Of a stretch of DNA of 64,000 nt, positions 54,886-63,227 are shown piece after piece. A model generated the notes under the pieces. That model saw only the letters and a list, made by a program, of their open reading frames with translations. It was not told the origin of the DNA and made no database searches. The stretch is from Burkholderia cenocepacia (GTDB taxonomy: Bacteria > Pseudomonadota > Gammaproteobacteria > Burkholderiales > Burkholderiaceae): positions 930,001-994,000 of the forward strand of contig NZ_UAQZ01000012.1 in assembly GCF_900446215.1 (NCBI RefSeq), in the 5' to 3' direction. The position numbers and the translations under genes were made by a program. Position 1 is the first letter of the stretch. Every line of letters starts with the position of its first letter.

Positions 54886-55381
54886 GGCCGTGGAAGCCGC
54901 CGCCGTGGAACACGAGCGGCGGCGCCGTTTCCGTTACGGCGCGCACGCCGCAGCGTTCCACTTCGCCGACAAAGATCACGTGGTCGCCTTCGTCGTAGCG
55001 GCTGCGGTTGTGGCATTCGAACCATGCGAGCGCGCCGTCGAGCACGGGCATCCCCGAGTTGCCGGCCGCATGCGCGATCCCTTCGAAGCGGTCGCCCTTG
55101 TAGGTCGAGAAGCGCTTGCACAGGTCCAACTGCGACGCCGCGAGCACGTTCACCACGTAATGGCTGTTGCCGCGGAACACCGGCGTCGACGCCGATTTGT
55201 GCGCGAGGCTCCACAGCACGAGCGGCGGATCGAGCGACACCGAATTGAACGAACTGGCGGTGATGCCGATCAGCTGGCCGGACGGCGCGCGCGTCGTGAT
55301 CACCGTCACGCCCGTCGCGAACTGGCCGAGCGCCTGCCGGAAGGCGGCCGAGTCGAAATCCGGCGGATTGGCGTGGCTCAT
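54872..55381 (-). CDS. Flavin reductase-like FMN-binding protein
   Basis: This 169-residue protein belongs to the HpaC/FRP split-barrel flavin reductase family. Marks are FRQALGQFATGVTVITT, GITASSFNSVSLDPPLVLWSL (flavin-binding stretch) and the GDHVIFVGEVERC end motif with His. Such proteins provide reduced flavin to two-component monooxygenases, using NAD(P)H. No monooxygenase oxygenase component is adjacent. The gene ends inside kynR on the other strand (14-base overlap), so the two 3' ends are antisense to each other. Confidence 0.88.
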   Translation of the reverse strand: MSHANPPDFDSAAFRQALGQFATGVTVITTRAPSGQLIGITASSFNSVSLDPPLVLWSLAHKSASTPVFRGNSHYVVNVLAASQLDLCKRFSTYKGDRFEGIAHAAGNSGMPVLDGALAWFECHNRSRYDEGDHVIFVGEVERCGVRAVTETAPPLVFHGGGFHGLTPL

Positions 55382-55661
55382 CGGGCAGCCATCCGGAACG
55401 GGACGGGCGGGCGCGACACGGCACGGGGGTGACGGGCGCGGCGGACGAAAGACGACGAGGCGGTCGATTGGGAAGGGGTGCGCATGGCCCGATTTTAACG
55501 GAATCGAGGGCGCCGGACCCGGTCGGGCGGCGCATCGCGACGGCAGGGTGGCGTAGCGAACACTGCGGCGCGCGGCCGGCAGCGCCGTTCCGTCACGTTT
55601 TTTAACGGTGCGGCCGTTGCGCCCGGCACCTCGTCGCGCCAGCGAGCCATCGCTGCCCGCG

Positions 55662-56327
55662 CTATCGCGCCGCCGCCAGCCCGAGCGACAACGCTCCCGT
55701 CACGATCAGGCTCGACGCCCACACCGCATCCAGATTGAACCAGCTCCGCGACACGAACTTCAGCCCGAGATAACGGTACACGAGCCACGCGAGCCCGCCG
55801 CCGGCGGCGATCATCGCGGCCGCATGCACGGCGGCGACGACGAGCGCCATGCCGAGATGCGCATCGACGAGCAGCGCCGCCGCGCGGTGGCCGGCATCCC
55901 GGTCGAGCCCGCACAGGCCGAGGTAGATCGGCACGAGCATCAGCCCCGCGCCGTGCGCGAGCGCGACCGCGAACGACCACAGGCCGAGCCGCGCCGGCGG
56001 AATCCGTGCGAGCGCCCGCGGATGCCGGCGCCGGATCAGCAGTACCGCGCCGAAGCCGATCACGAGCGCGCTCGCGCCGATCCGGATCGCCGACTGCCAT
56101 GCGAGCAGCGCGGCGAGCAGCCCGAATGGCAGCATCACTGCGAAAACGGCCAGCGCATGACCGAGCGCGAGATAGCCGAGCGCCGCGACGAGCGCGCCGC
56201 CGCGGCGCGTCATCAGCGCGTTCGACACCGCGAGCGGCCAGCCCATCGCCGGGTTGAGTCCGTGATAGACGCCGCTCGCGAGCACGGCCGCCCACAGCGC
56301 GAACGACGCGTGAAGGCCGGTGCTCAA
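55662..56327 (-). CDS. Unknown multi-pass membrane protein coupled to the SBP56 gene
   Basis: A protein of about 221 residues if it starts at the TTG at 56327, which overlaps the stop of the upstream gene as TTGA. Longer in-frame starts would sit inside that gene. Six to seven hydrophobic helices are visible, with polar or His motifs in or near the membrane: GVYHGLNPAMGWPLAV, YLALGHALAVFAV, ALAHGAGLMLVPI and LVDAHLGMALVVAAVHAAAM. Repeated intramembrane His recalls metal permeases, but no NiCoT or HupE signature is exact. I do not recognise a named function. The gap on its 3' side up to 55382 (about 280 bases) shows no other gene. Confidence 0.7.
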   Translation of the reverse strand: MSTGLHASFALWAAVLASGVYHGLNPAMGWPLAVSNALMTRRGGALVAALGYLALGHALAVFAVMLPFGLLAALLAWQSAIRIGASALVIGFGAVLLIRRRHPRALARIPPARLGLWSFAVALAHGAGLMLVPIYLGLCGLDRDAGHRAAALLVDAHLGMALVVAAVHAAAMIAAGGGLAWLVYRYLGLKFVSRSWFNLDAVWASSLIVTGALSLGLAAAR

Positions 56328-57730
56328 CGCTTGACCGACGGATAGCAGAACGAGTCGGTCGAGCAGTCGCCGCCTTCGAGCCGGATCTGGTGCGCGCGGT
56401 AGCCGTCGGGGAACTCGACCCAGTAGTCGTCGGCGAGCGTCAGCCCGCCGTCCGGCCCCGCGTGCGCGAGCACCTGCGCGGCCGGCACGCCGTCCGGATA
56501 GAACTGGTCGTCCCACGTCGAATAGAGCGAGTTGGTCCAGTACACGCGCCGGCCGTCGCGACTGATCTCGACCATCTGCGGGCCGCCCGCGAACGTGCGG
56601 CCGTTCGAGTGCGGCGCACGGCGCGCGATGCCGCCGATGCGCACCGACCCCGCGAGCACCGGGTGGTGCGGGTCCGACACGTCATACTGGCGCATCTCGC
56701 CGGTGCCCCAGCACGACACGTACAGGAAGCGATCGTCGAGCGACAGGTCGATGTCGGTCACGAGCGGCGGCACCGCGCCGAATCCTTGCAGCAGCGGCGG
56801 CAGCTCGTCGGCCGCGGCCGGTTCGGCCGGGATCGTCGCGGTTTTCTTCGCATGGAACTTGCCGCCTTCGCGCCACCAGGTCCAGATCGAGCCTTCGAGA
56901 TTGGTCGTATCGACCACGACGCCGACGAATCCGTATTCGCGCACCGGGTCGTGCGCGGGCCGCACCTCGAGCGCCATCTGGTGCTGCGCGCCGAGATCGA
57001 TCGTCTGCACGTTGCGCCGCGCGCGCAGGTCCCAGAAATGCAGCCGGTGCCCGTACTTGTTCGCGAGCAGATCCTCCGGGACGATCCCGTTCTCGAATTG
57101 CGGCGGCAGCGCCCATTCGCTCGACACCATGTAGTCGCGCGGCAGGTTCCACCAGAAGTCGTAATGCTTGTCCTGCGGGCCGCGGTCGATCTCCCAGCGG
57201 CCGAGCACGTCGAAGGTCTCGCAATCCATGATGAAGATGCCAGGCGCGCCGTCGGTGCCGTCCTTGCCCGCGCCGCCCAGCGTGCTCACGTAGATGCCCT
57301 CGGGTCCGCAATGCACGGTGTGCGGTCGCGAATAGCCGGTCTTCGCGAAGATTTCGTCGGGCTCGATGATCTTGTGGATGCGCGCCTGCGTCGGATGCGG
57401 CTTCGTGTCGATCACGTAGATGCGCGACGAGCGCAGGCCGGGAATGATCAGGAAGCGGCGCTCGAGGAACGCATGGCCGGTCAGCGGCGACAGCGACGAC
57501 GAGCACGCATTCCAGCCGAAGTGGTGAAACTCGTCGCCGGTGTTCGGCATCGTCACCGTGTGCACGATCTTGCCGTACGTCGACGAACCGGGCTTCACGT
57601 CGATCACGGCCAGCGCGTCGGGTCTGGAAAAATCGGGGCTCAGCAACAACGTATAGGCAAACTCCTCCGCCGGCGCCTGCATCGCAAGTTCGGGCGAAGC
57701 GTGAAACGTCGGGTCGGGCCGCATGCTCAT
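56324..57730 (-). CDS. Selenium-binding protein 56 / methanethiol oxidase-like protein
   Basis: This 468-residue beta-propeller protein belongs to the SBP56 family. Marks: MPNTGDEFHHFGWNACSSS near residue 65, RRFLIIPGLRSSRIYVIDT, PHTVHCGPEGIYVSTLG, VSSEWALPPQFENG, VTDIDLSLDDRFLYVSCWGTGEMRQYD and FAGGPQMVEISRDG. Members oxidise methanethiol to H2O2, formaldehyde and H2S with copper (SELENBP1, MtoX). No N-terminal signal peptide is visible, unlike secreted MtoX. A coupled membrane protein gene overlaps its stop. The formaldehyde made by such a reaction would suit the FrmA/FghA pair elsewhere in the window, a tentative link. Confidence 0.92.
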   Translation of the reverse strand: MSMRPDPTFHASPELAMQAPAEEFAYTLLLSPDFSRPDALAVIDVKPGSSTYGKIVHTVTMPNTGDEFHHFGWNACSSSLSPLTGHAFLERRFLIIPGLRSSRIYVIDTKPHPTQARIHKIIEPDEIFAKTGYSRPHTVHCGPEGIYVSTLGGAGKDGTDGAPGIFIMDCETFDVLGRWEIDRGPQDKHYDFWWNLPRDYMVSSEWALPPQFENGIVPEDLLANKYGHRLHFWDLRARRNVQTIDLGAQHQMALEVRPAHDPVREYGFVGVVVDTTNLEGSIWTWWREGGKFHAKKTATIPAEPAAADELPPLLQGFGAVPPLVTDIDLSLDDRFLYVSCWGTGEMRQYDVSDPHHPVLAGSVRIGGIARRAPHSNGRTFAGGPQMVEISRDGRRVYWTNSLYSTWDDQFYPDGVPAAQVLAHAGPDGGLTLADDYWVEFPDGYRAHQIRLEGGDCSTDSFCYPSVKR

Positions 57731-58249
57731 GGTGATGTCCTCCGGATGGTGTCGGATCGTGGACGCACGGCCGTTCGTTGCGGACGTGCGGACTGCGGTG
57801 GCCGCGCGCGTCGGCGACGCGCGCGATGCCGTGCATCAGGTCGTGAAAGCGGGAAAAGGCGAGGGGGTGCCGCGCGGCGCGCTCCGCGAAACCGGCGCGC
57901 GCCACTGCGATGGTGCGATCGACGGAGCGGCGACCGGGCCCGCGACGCAGGCGATGTCTGTTAAGGCGTGCATATCGATGTTCCGGCAGATGATGGTGGC
58001 ATCGGGGTCGGGCATGCATCGGACGCTGTGCGGGCGCGACGGGTTGGCCGTCGCTTGCGCGTGCCTAAGTGTAGACGAGAAACCCGCGGCGGGCGCGTGC
58101 GGCGCCCTGTCCGATCTGCCAGTTGCGCGCGCGGGTGAGATACTTGACGAAGTGCCGCTGCCTCCCCCTCGCGGGCGGGCAACGGCGACGCGAAACGATG
58201 GCGCCGGCACGGGCGTGCCGGCTGCCGTCATCCACGAGGGACTGATTTC
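57731..58249. other. Intergenic region between SBP56 and msrA
   Basis: This 519-base region separates divergent genes. The frames open on both strands here have no family resemblance and no ribosome sites. It should hold the promoters of both genes; TACACT at 58074-58069 on the minus strand is a weak -10 candidate. Confidence 0.45.
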
Positions 58250-58810
58250 ATGGGGAACGAGATGCTTGAAACCGCGACGCTCGGAGGCGGGTGTTTCTGG
58301 TGCACGGAGGCCGTGTTTCTCGACGTCGACGGCGTGACGGCCGTGCAGTCGGGTTACGCGGGCGGCCATACGCGCAATCCCGGCTATCGCGACATCTGCG
58401 AAGGCGACACGGGCCACGCGGAAGTCGTCAACGTGACGTTCGATCCGGCGCGCATCGGCTATCGCGAGATCCTCGAGATATTCTTCGCGACGCACGATCC
58501 GACCACGCTGAACCGGCAGGGCAACGACGTCGGCACGCAGTACCGGTCGGTCGTGTTCACGCATTCGGATGCGCAGCGCGATACCGCGCTCGACGTGATC
58601 CGCGAGCTCGAGCGCGAGCAGGTGTTCGGCCAGCCGATCGTCACGCAGGTCGTGCCGCTCGACGGCAATTACTGGCCGGCCGAGGACTATCATCAGAACT
58701 ATTACGCGCGCAATCCGGGGCAGGGCTACTGCTCGGTCGTGATCGGGCCGAAGCTCGCGAAATTCCGGCAGAAGTTCGCGCACCGGCTGAAGTCGCTGCG
58801 CGGCGCGTGA
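58250..58810 (+). CDS. msrA: Peptide-methionine (S)-S-oxide reductase
   Basis: This 186-residue enzyme reduces methionine-S-sulfoxide in proteins and free form, using thioredoxin. The active site is TLGGGCFWCTEAVF with the catalytic Cys at about residue 15. Downstream features are QSGYAGGHTRNPGY, GHAEVVNVTFDP, and THDPTTLNRQGNDVGTQYRS, with a resolving Cys in QGYCSVVIGPK. ATG starts at 58250 and 58262 are both possible. The length is typical of the short bacterial MsrA. It is on the opposite strand to the SBP56 gene, and no msrB is adjacent. Confidence 0.96.
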   Translation: MGNEMLETATLGGGCFWCTEAVFLDVDGVTAVQSGYAGGHTRNPGYRDICEGDTGHAEVVNVTFDPARIGYREILEIFFATHDPTTLNRQGNDVGTQYRSVVFTHSDAQRDTALDVIRELEREQVFGQPIVTQVVPLDGNYWPAEDYHQNYYARNPGQGYCSVVIGPKLAKFRQKFAHRLKSLRGA

Positions 58811-58832
58811 GCGTCGACGGCGCAAGCCGCGA

Positions 58833-60128
58833 TCACGCCGCCTCGTTGCGCCACTGCGCGCACGCGGCGGCGATTTCGCGCGCGAGCGCGATGCACGACA
58901 GCGGCGCGGAGCCTTCCGCCTTGTTGTTGATCGTGATGATCACCGGCTGCCCGGCCAGTGCGTAGCGCGCGGCCAGTTCGGCGAGCGCCGAGCGGGTGGC
59001 GGGATCCTCGTCGACGAGCTTGTCGAACGGCTCGTATTTCGCTTTCGCCTGCTCGTACTTGAACCCGCCGTGCAGGCTCCAGCGCACGATCAGCGGGCCC
59101 GGCGCGTCGCCGTCGAGCAGTGCGAGCGCGGCGGCCTGGCGCAGCGGGTCAGGCATCCGCGCGTGCAGGCCGACGCAATAGCGCACGCCGAGCGCGGCCA
59201 GGGCGCGGATGAAGCGCGGCGTGAGCAGGCTCGCGTCGCGGATCTCGATCGCGTAACGCGGGCCGTCGGCATCCGGCGGCAGCGGCGGCAGCGCCGCGAA
59301 GAACGCCGCGAGCCGGTCGATCAGCGCGGCCGGCGCCGCAAGCAGTTGATCGGGCAGCGGCGAGAACTGGAACACGAGCACGCCGGCTTTCCGGCCGAGC
59401 CCGTCGAGGCACGGCTGGACGAATTCACGGGTTGCGAGCGGTGCGTCGAGGAAGGTCGGGTTCGGCCCGGACGGCTCGCCGCGCCGGCCGCGGATCACCG
59501 CGTCGGTCACCGCGGCCGGCGCCTTCACGACGAAGCGGAAATCGTCGGGCACCTGCTGCGCGTAGCGCAGGTAGTCGGCCACCGACAGCGGGCCGTAGAA
59601 CGAGCGGTCGAGGCTGACGCTCCTCAGCAGCGGATGCGCGCCGTACGCTTGCAGCCCTTCGCGCGACAGCTTCGTCTGCGCGAAATCGCCGTCGAAGACG
59701 ATGCCGTTCCAGCCGGGGAAATACCACGACGACGTGCCGAGCCGCACGTTCGGCGGCAGGCCGGCCGCGGCGGCGGCCACGTCGGCCGAGATCGGCGCAG
59801 GCAGCACGCCGCGCTTGCGGCGGCCTTTTTTCGGCGCGGCGGCCGGCGGGGACGGTTCGTCCCACAGCAAACCGGACGACGGGGCAGGCGCGTCGTCGTC
59901 GGCGGCGGCGGGGCGGGAGGTCGAACGGGCGGGCGGGGGCGGTCGTGCGTGGTCCGGTGCGTCCGGCGTCACGGATTCATCGGCGCTGTCGTCGTGCGCG
60001 GGCGACGCGCGTGCGGCGTCCGTCGGCACGCCGAACAGGTCGAACTGTCCGTCGGCGTGCGACTCGTTGGCGTCGTCGTGCTGCTGTCGTTGCGGCGGCG
60101 CCTTGCGCCGCGTCCTGCCGTCACCCAT
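58833..60128 (-). CDS. DUF72 (YecE-like) protein with a long disordered N-terminus
   Basis: The 431-residue product starts at the ATG at 60128 (MGDGRTRRK). The C-terminal 280 or so residues form the DUF72 TIM-barrel: RLGTSSWYFPGWNGIVFDG, FRFVVKAPAAVTD, GVLVFQFSPLPDQLL, YAIEIRDASLLTPRF and YVQ-like late YEQAKAKYEPFDKLV, INNKAEGSAPLS. The family has no settled function. The first 145 residues are Pro/Ala/Asp-rich, with basic KKGRRKR just before the domain, and hold QFDLF at residues 28-32, which resembles the sliding-clamp-binding pentapeptide. That suggests a link to DNA replication or repair; it needs an experiment. Confidence 0.88.
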   Translation of the reverse strand: MGDGRTRRKAPPQRQQHDDANESHADGQFDLFGVPTDAARASPAHDDSADESVTPDAPDHARPPPPARSTSRPAAADDDAPAPSSGLLWDEPSPPAAAPKKGRRKRGVLPAPISADVAAAAAGLPPNVRLGTSSWYFPGWNGIVFDGDFAQTKLSREGLQAYGAHPLLRSVSLDRSFYGPLSVADYLRYAQQVPDDFRFVVKAPAAVTDAVIRGRRGEPSGPNPTFLDAPLATREFVQPCLDGLGRKAGVLVFQFSPLPDQLLAAPAALIDRLAAFFAALPPLPPDADGPRYAIEIRDASLLTPRFIRALAALGVRYCVGLHARMPDPLRQAAALALLDGDAPGPLIVRWSLHGGFKYEQAKAKYEPFDKLVDEDPATRSALAELAARYALAGQPVIITINNKAEGSAPLSCIALAREIAAACAQWRNEAA

Positions 60129-60151
60129 GCATGCCCAGCGTAAGGCGCCGC

Positions 60152-61372
60152 CTAGCGCGGCAGCGCGTGTTCGTACATGTAGCGCCGCGACCACGGCAGC
60201 GTTTTCGCGCTGCGTCCGGCCTTGCGGCACACGATCTGGAAGATCGACACGTCGTCGTGCTCGAATGCATACGCGCAGCCGGCCAGATACACGCGCCAGA
60301 TGCGGAATTTTTCGTCGTCGACGAGCTTTCGCGCCTCTTCGGCTTTCGCTTCGAAGTTTTCCGTCCAGATATCGAGCGTGCGCGCATAGTGCCGGCGCAG
60401 GCTTTCGACGTCAACCGCCTCGAGTCCGCCGCGCTGCGCCGCTTCGAGCGCGAGGCTGATGTGCGGCAGCTCGCCGTCCGGAAACACGTAGCGATCGATG
60501 AATTCGCCGCCGCCGAGCGCCGTTTCGCCGCTTTCCGCGTCGGTCGACGTGATCCCGTGATTCATCGCGATGCCGTCGTCGGTCAGCAGCTCGCGGATGC
60601 GCGAGAAATAGAGCGGCAGGTTCTTGCGGCCGACGTGCTCGAACATCCCGACGCTCGTGATGCGGTCGAACTGGCCTTCGATCTCGCGATAATCCTGCAG
60701 ACGAATCTCGATCCTGTCTTCGAGCCCCGCGGCCTTCACGCGGGCGGTCGCGAGGTCGAACTGGTTCTGCGACAGCGTCACGCCGAGACACGTCGCGCCG
60801 AACTTCTGTGCGGCGCGCAGCACGAGCGCGCCCCAGCCGCAGCCGATGTCGAGCAGGCGCTGGCCGGGCTGCAGCTGGATCTTCGTCAGGATGTGGTCGA
60901 TCTTCTTGATCTGCGCGGTGGCGAGATCCTCGTCGCCGTTCTCGAAGTACGCGCACGAGTACACCATGTTCTCGTCGAGCCACAGCTGGTAGAACTCGTT
61001 CGAGACGTCGTAGTGGTACTGGATCGCCTTCTTGTCGGTGCTCTTCGTGTGATTGAAGTAGCGCTTCACGCGGGCGAGCTTGCTTGCGCTGGTCACGGTG
61101 CTGCGCGCGAGCGAGTAGCCGATGTTGATGATGTCCGACAGCTTGCCTTCGATGTCGATCTTGCCTTTCACGTACGCCTCGCCGAGATTGTCGAGGCTCG
61201 GTTCGAGCAGCAGCGGCAATGCCGACGCGCTGTTCACCTTCAGCGTGACCTGCGGTGCGCTGAAGGTGCCGAAATCGAGTTGATCGCCGTTCCACAGCAC
61301 GAGGCGCGCCGGTATGTTCGCTTTTGCCCGTACTTCATCCGCCCACTGTGCCAGCTTCTTTTCCCAGAACAT
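60152..61372 (-). CDS. cfa: Cyclopropane-fatty-acyl-phospholipid synthase
   Basis: This 406-residue SAM-dependent enzyme adds a methylene group to unsaturated acyl chains of membrane phospholipids. The start is the ATG at 61372 (MFWEKKLAQW). Marks are an N-terminal lipid-binding domain, then YHYDVSNEFYQLWLDENMVYSCAYF, the SAM-site LLDIGCGWGALVLRAA, GVTLSQNQFDLA, SVGMFEHVGRKN (with the catalytic Glu) and GEFIDRYVFPDGELPHIS. It lies 24 bases before the DUF72 start on the same strand, so the two may be cotranscribed. The 121-base gap upstream toward pdxH could hold a promoter. Confidence 0.95.
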   Translation of the reverse strand: MFWEKKLAQWADEVRAKANIPARLVLWNGDQLDFGTFSAPQVTLKVNSASALPLLLEPSLDNLGEAYVKGKIDIEGKLSDIINIGYSLARSTVTSASKLARVKRYFNHTKSTDKKAIQYHYDVSNEFYQLWLDENMVYSCAYFENGDEDLATAQIKKIDHILTKIQLQPGQRLLDIGCGWGALVLRAAQKFGATCLGVTLSQNQFDLATARVKAAGLEDRIEIRLQDYREIEGQFDRITSVGMFEHVGRKNLPLYFSRIRELLTDDGIAMNHGITSTDAESGETALGGGEFIDRYVFPDGELPHISLALEAAQRGGLEAVDVESLRRHYARTLDIWTENFEAKAEEARKLVDDEKFRIWRVYLAGCAYAFEHDDVSIFQIVCRKAGRSAKTLPWSRRYMYEHALPR

Positions 61373-61493
61373 TTGGATTCTCCGTTTGTTCGTTGAATCG
61401 AATACAGCCAAGTATCCTGACCGGCGCCCGCCGCTTGCGGCGCGGGCACCCGGATGCAACACGAGACACGACCGGCGTGCGCCGGCGCCGCGC

Positions 61494-62138
61494 TTACGGC
61501 GACAGGCGCGAGATCGTCCAGCCCGGCGACGCCGCGGCGTCGCGCGTGTAGAGCAGGCGGTCGTGCAGCCGCGACGGGCGCCCCTGCCAGAACTCGATCG
61601 AGTCGGGCACGAGGCGGTAGCCGCCCCAGTGCGGCGGGCGCGGCGGGTTGTCGCCGTAGCGTTCGCTGACGGCCTTTTCGCGCGCTTCGAGCGTCGCGCG
61701 GCTGTCGATCACGGCGCTCTGCTCCGACGCCCACGCGCCGATGCGCGAGCCGAGCGGGCGCGACGCGAAATAGCGGTCGCTTTCTTCCGCGCTGGTTTTC
61801 TCGATCCGGCCTTCGATGCGCACCTGGCGCTCGAGCTCGATCCAGTAGAACAGCAGCGCGGCCTGCGGATGCACGGCGAGATCGTGCCCCTTGCGGCTTT
61901 CGTAATTGGTGAAGAAGACGAACCCGCGTTCGTCGACGCCCTTGATGAGCACGATCCGGGCCGACGGCCGGCCGTCGGCGCCGACGGTCGCGAGTGTCAT
62001 CGTGTTCGGCTCGGGCAGCTTGGCGGCGAGCGCCTCCTTGAACCAGCGATCGAACTGGGCGAAGGGGTCGGGGGCGGCATCGGCTTCGTCGAGCGAAGCA
62101 CGTGAATAGTTGATGCGGAGATCGGCGAGAGTCGTCAT
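61494..62138 (-). CDS. pdxH: Pyridoxamine 5'-phosphate oxidase
   Basis: This 214-residue FMN enzyme makes pyridoxal 5'-phosphate from its pyridoxine or pyridoxamine forms. The start is the ATG at 62138 ([11 protein letters not shown]). Marks: the FMN-binding [59 protein letters not shown] and the C-terminal [24 protein letters not shown] with WTISRLSP at the end. This matches PdxH over its whole length. PLP is needed by kynureninase in this window. It is divergent from tcdA. Confidence 0.97.
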
Positions 62139-62266
62139 GTTATGCAAACGCTTCAATCTGGGGCCAGTATAGCGAACGCGCGAGAATCGTGCGTGCACAG
62201 TGGCGCGTGCGGACGGGGAGTTCAGGCAAAATAGAGGGCTGCACGACTTACGTTTTCCTTGCTGCC

Positions 62267-63124
62267 ATGTCCTCCGCCGACGCTGCCCCGCCCAGTTCTT
62301 CTGATCTTACCCCGACACCGGAAATCCAGCTTGACGTGGATCGCGCGCGGCGTTTCGGCGGCGTCGCGCGCCTGTATGGCGCGCCGGCCGCCGCCGCGTT
62401 CGAGCGGGCGCACGTCGCGGTGATCGGGATCGGCGGCGTCGGGTCGTGGGTGGCCGAGGCGCTCGCGCGCAACGCGATCGGCACGCTGACGCTGATCGAT
62501 CTCGACAACGTCGCGGAAAGCAACACGAACCGGCAGATCCATGCGCTCGACGGCAATTTCGGCAAGCCGAAGGTCGACGCGATGGCCGAGCGGATCGCGC
62601 TGATCGATCCCGCGTGCCGCGTGAACCGGATCGAGGATTTCGTCGAGCCCGACAACTTCGACGCGCTGCTCGGCGGCGGCTTCGACTACGTGATCGACGC
62701 GATCGACAGCGTGCGCACGAAGGTCGCGCTGATCGCATGGTGCGTCGCGAAACGGCAGCCGTTGATCGTGGTCGGCGGCGCGGGCGGCCAGCTCGACCCG
62801 ACGCGCATCCGCATCGACGATCTCGCACTGACGATCCAGGATCCGCTGCTGTCGAAGGTGCGTGCGCAGTTGCGCAAGCAGCATGGTTTTCCGCGCGGGC
62901 CGAAGGCGCGCTTCAAGGTCAGCGCCGTGTATTCGGACGAGCCGCTGATCTATCCGGAAGCGGCGGCCTGCGACATCGAGGACGGCGCCGAGCCGTCCAC
63001 GGCCGCGCACGTCGCGGGGCTCAACTGTGCGGGCTTCGGTTCGAGCGTGTGCGTGACCGCGAGTTTCGGTTTCGCGGCGGCCGCGCATGCGCTGCGGGCG
63101 ATCGCGGCGCAGGCGGCCGGCTGA
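62267..63124 (+). CDS. tcdA: tRNA threonylcarbamoyladenosine dehydratase (ThiF/E1-like)
   Basis: The protein has 285 residues from the ATG at 62267 (MSSADAAP). It catalyses ATP-dependent cyclisation of t6A37 in tRNA to ct6A. E1-like features: [11 protein letters not shown] at the start, [19 protein letters not shown] (nucleotide loop), [19 protein letters not shown] with the Arg finger, and [17 protein letters not shown]. The Cys in [14 protein letters not shown] lies where an E1-type Cys sits. The t6A precursor pathway enzyme Sua5 lies at the other end of the window. It is divergent from pdxH. Confidence 0.94.
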
Positions 63125-63227
63125 GCGCGTGACGCGCGGGCAGGAAAGAGGGATGCCGCGGCGCGGGTAACGCGCCGCGAGCGATACGGCAAGTCGGCCG
63201 GGCGATCGCGGCCCGGCGCGTTGTGCA

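Noticed and set aside
57731..58249. Open frames on both strands in the gap before msrA.
   Set aside because: No ribosome site, no recognisable domain, and one frame only runs into msrA in another phase.
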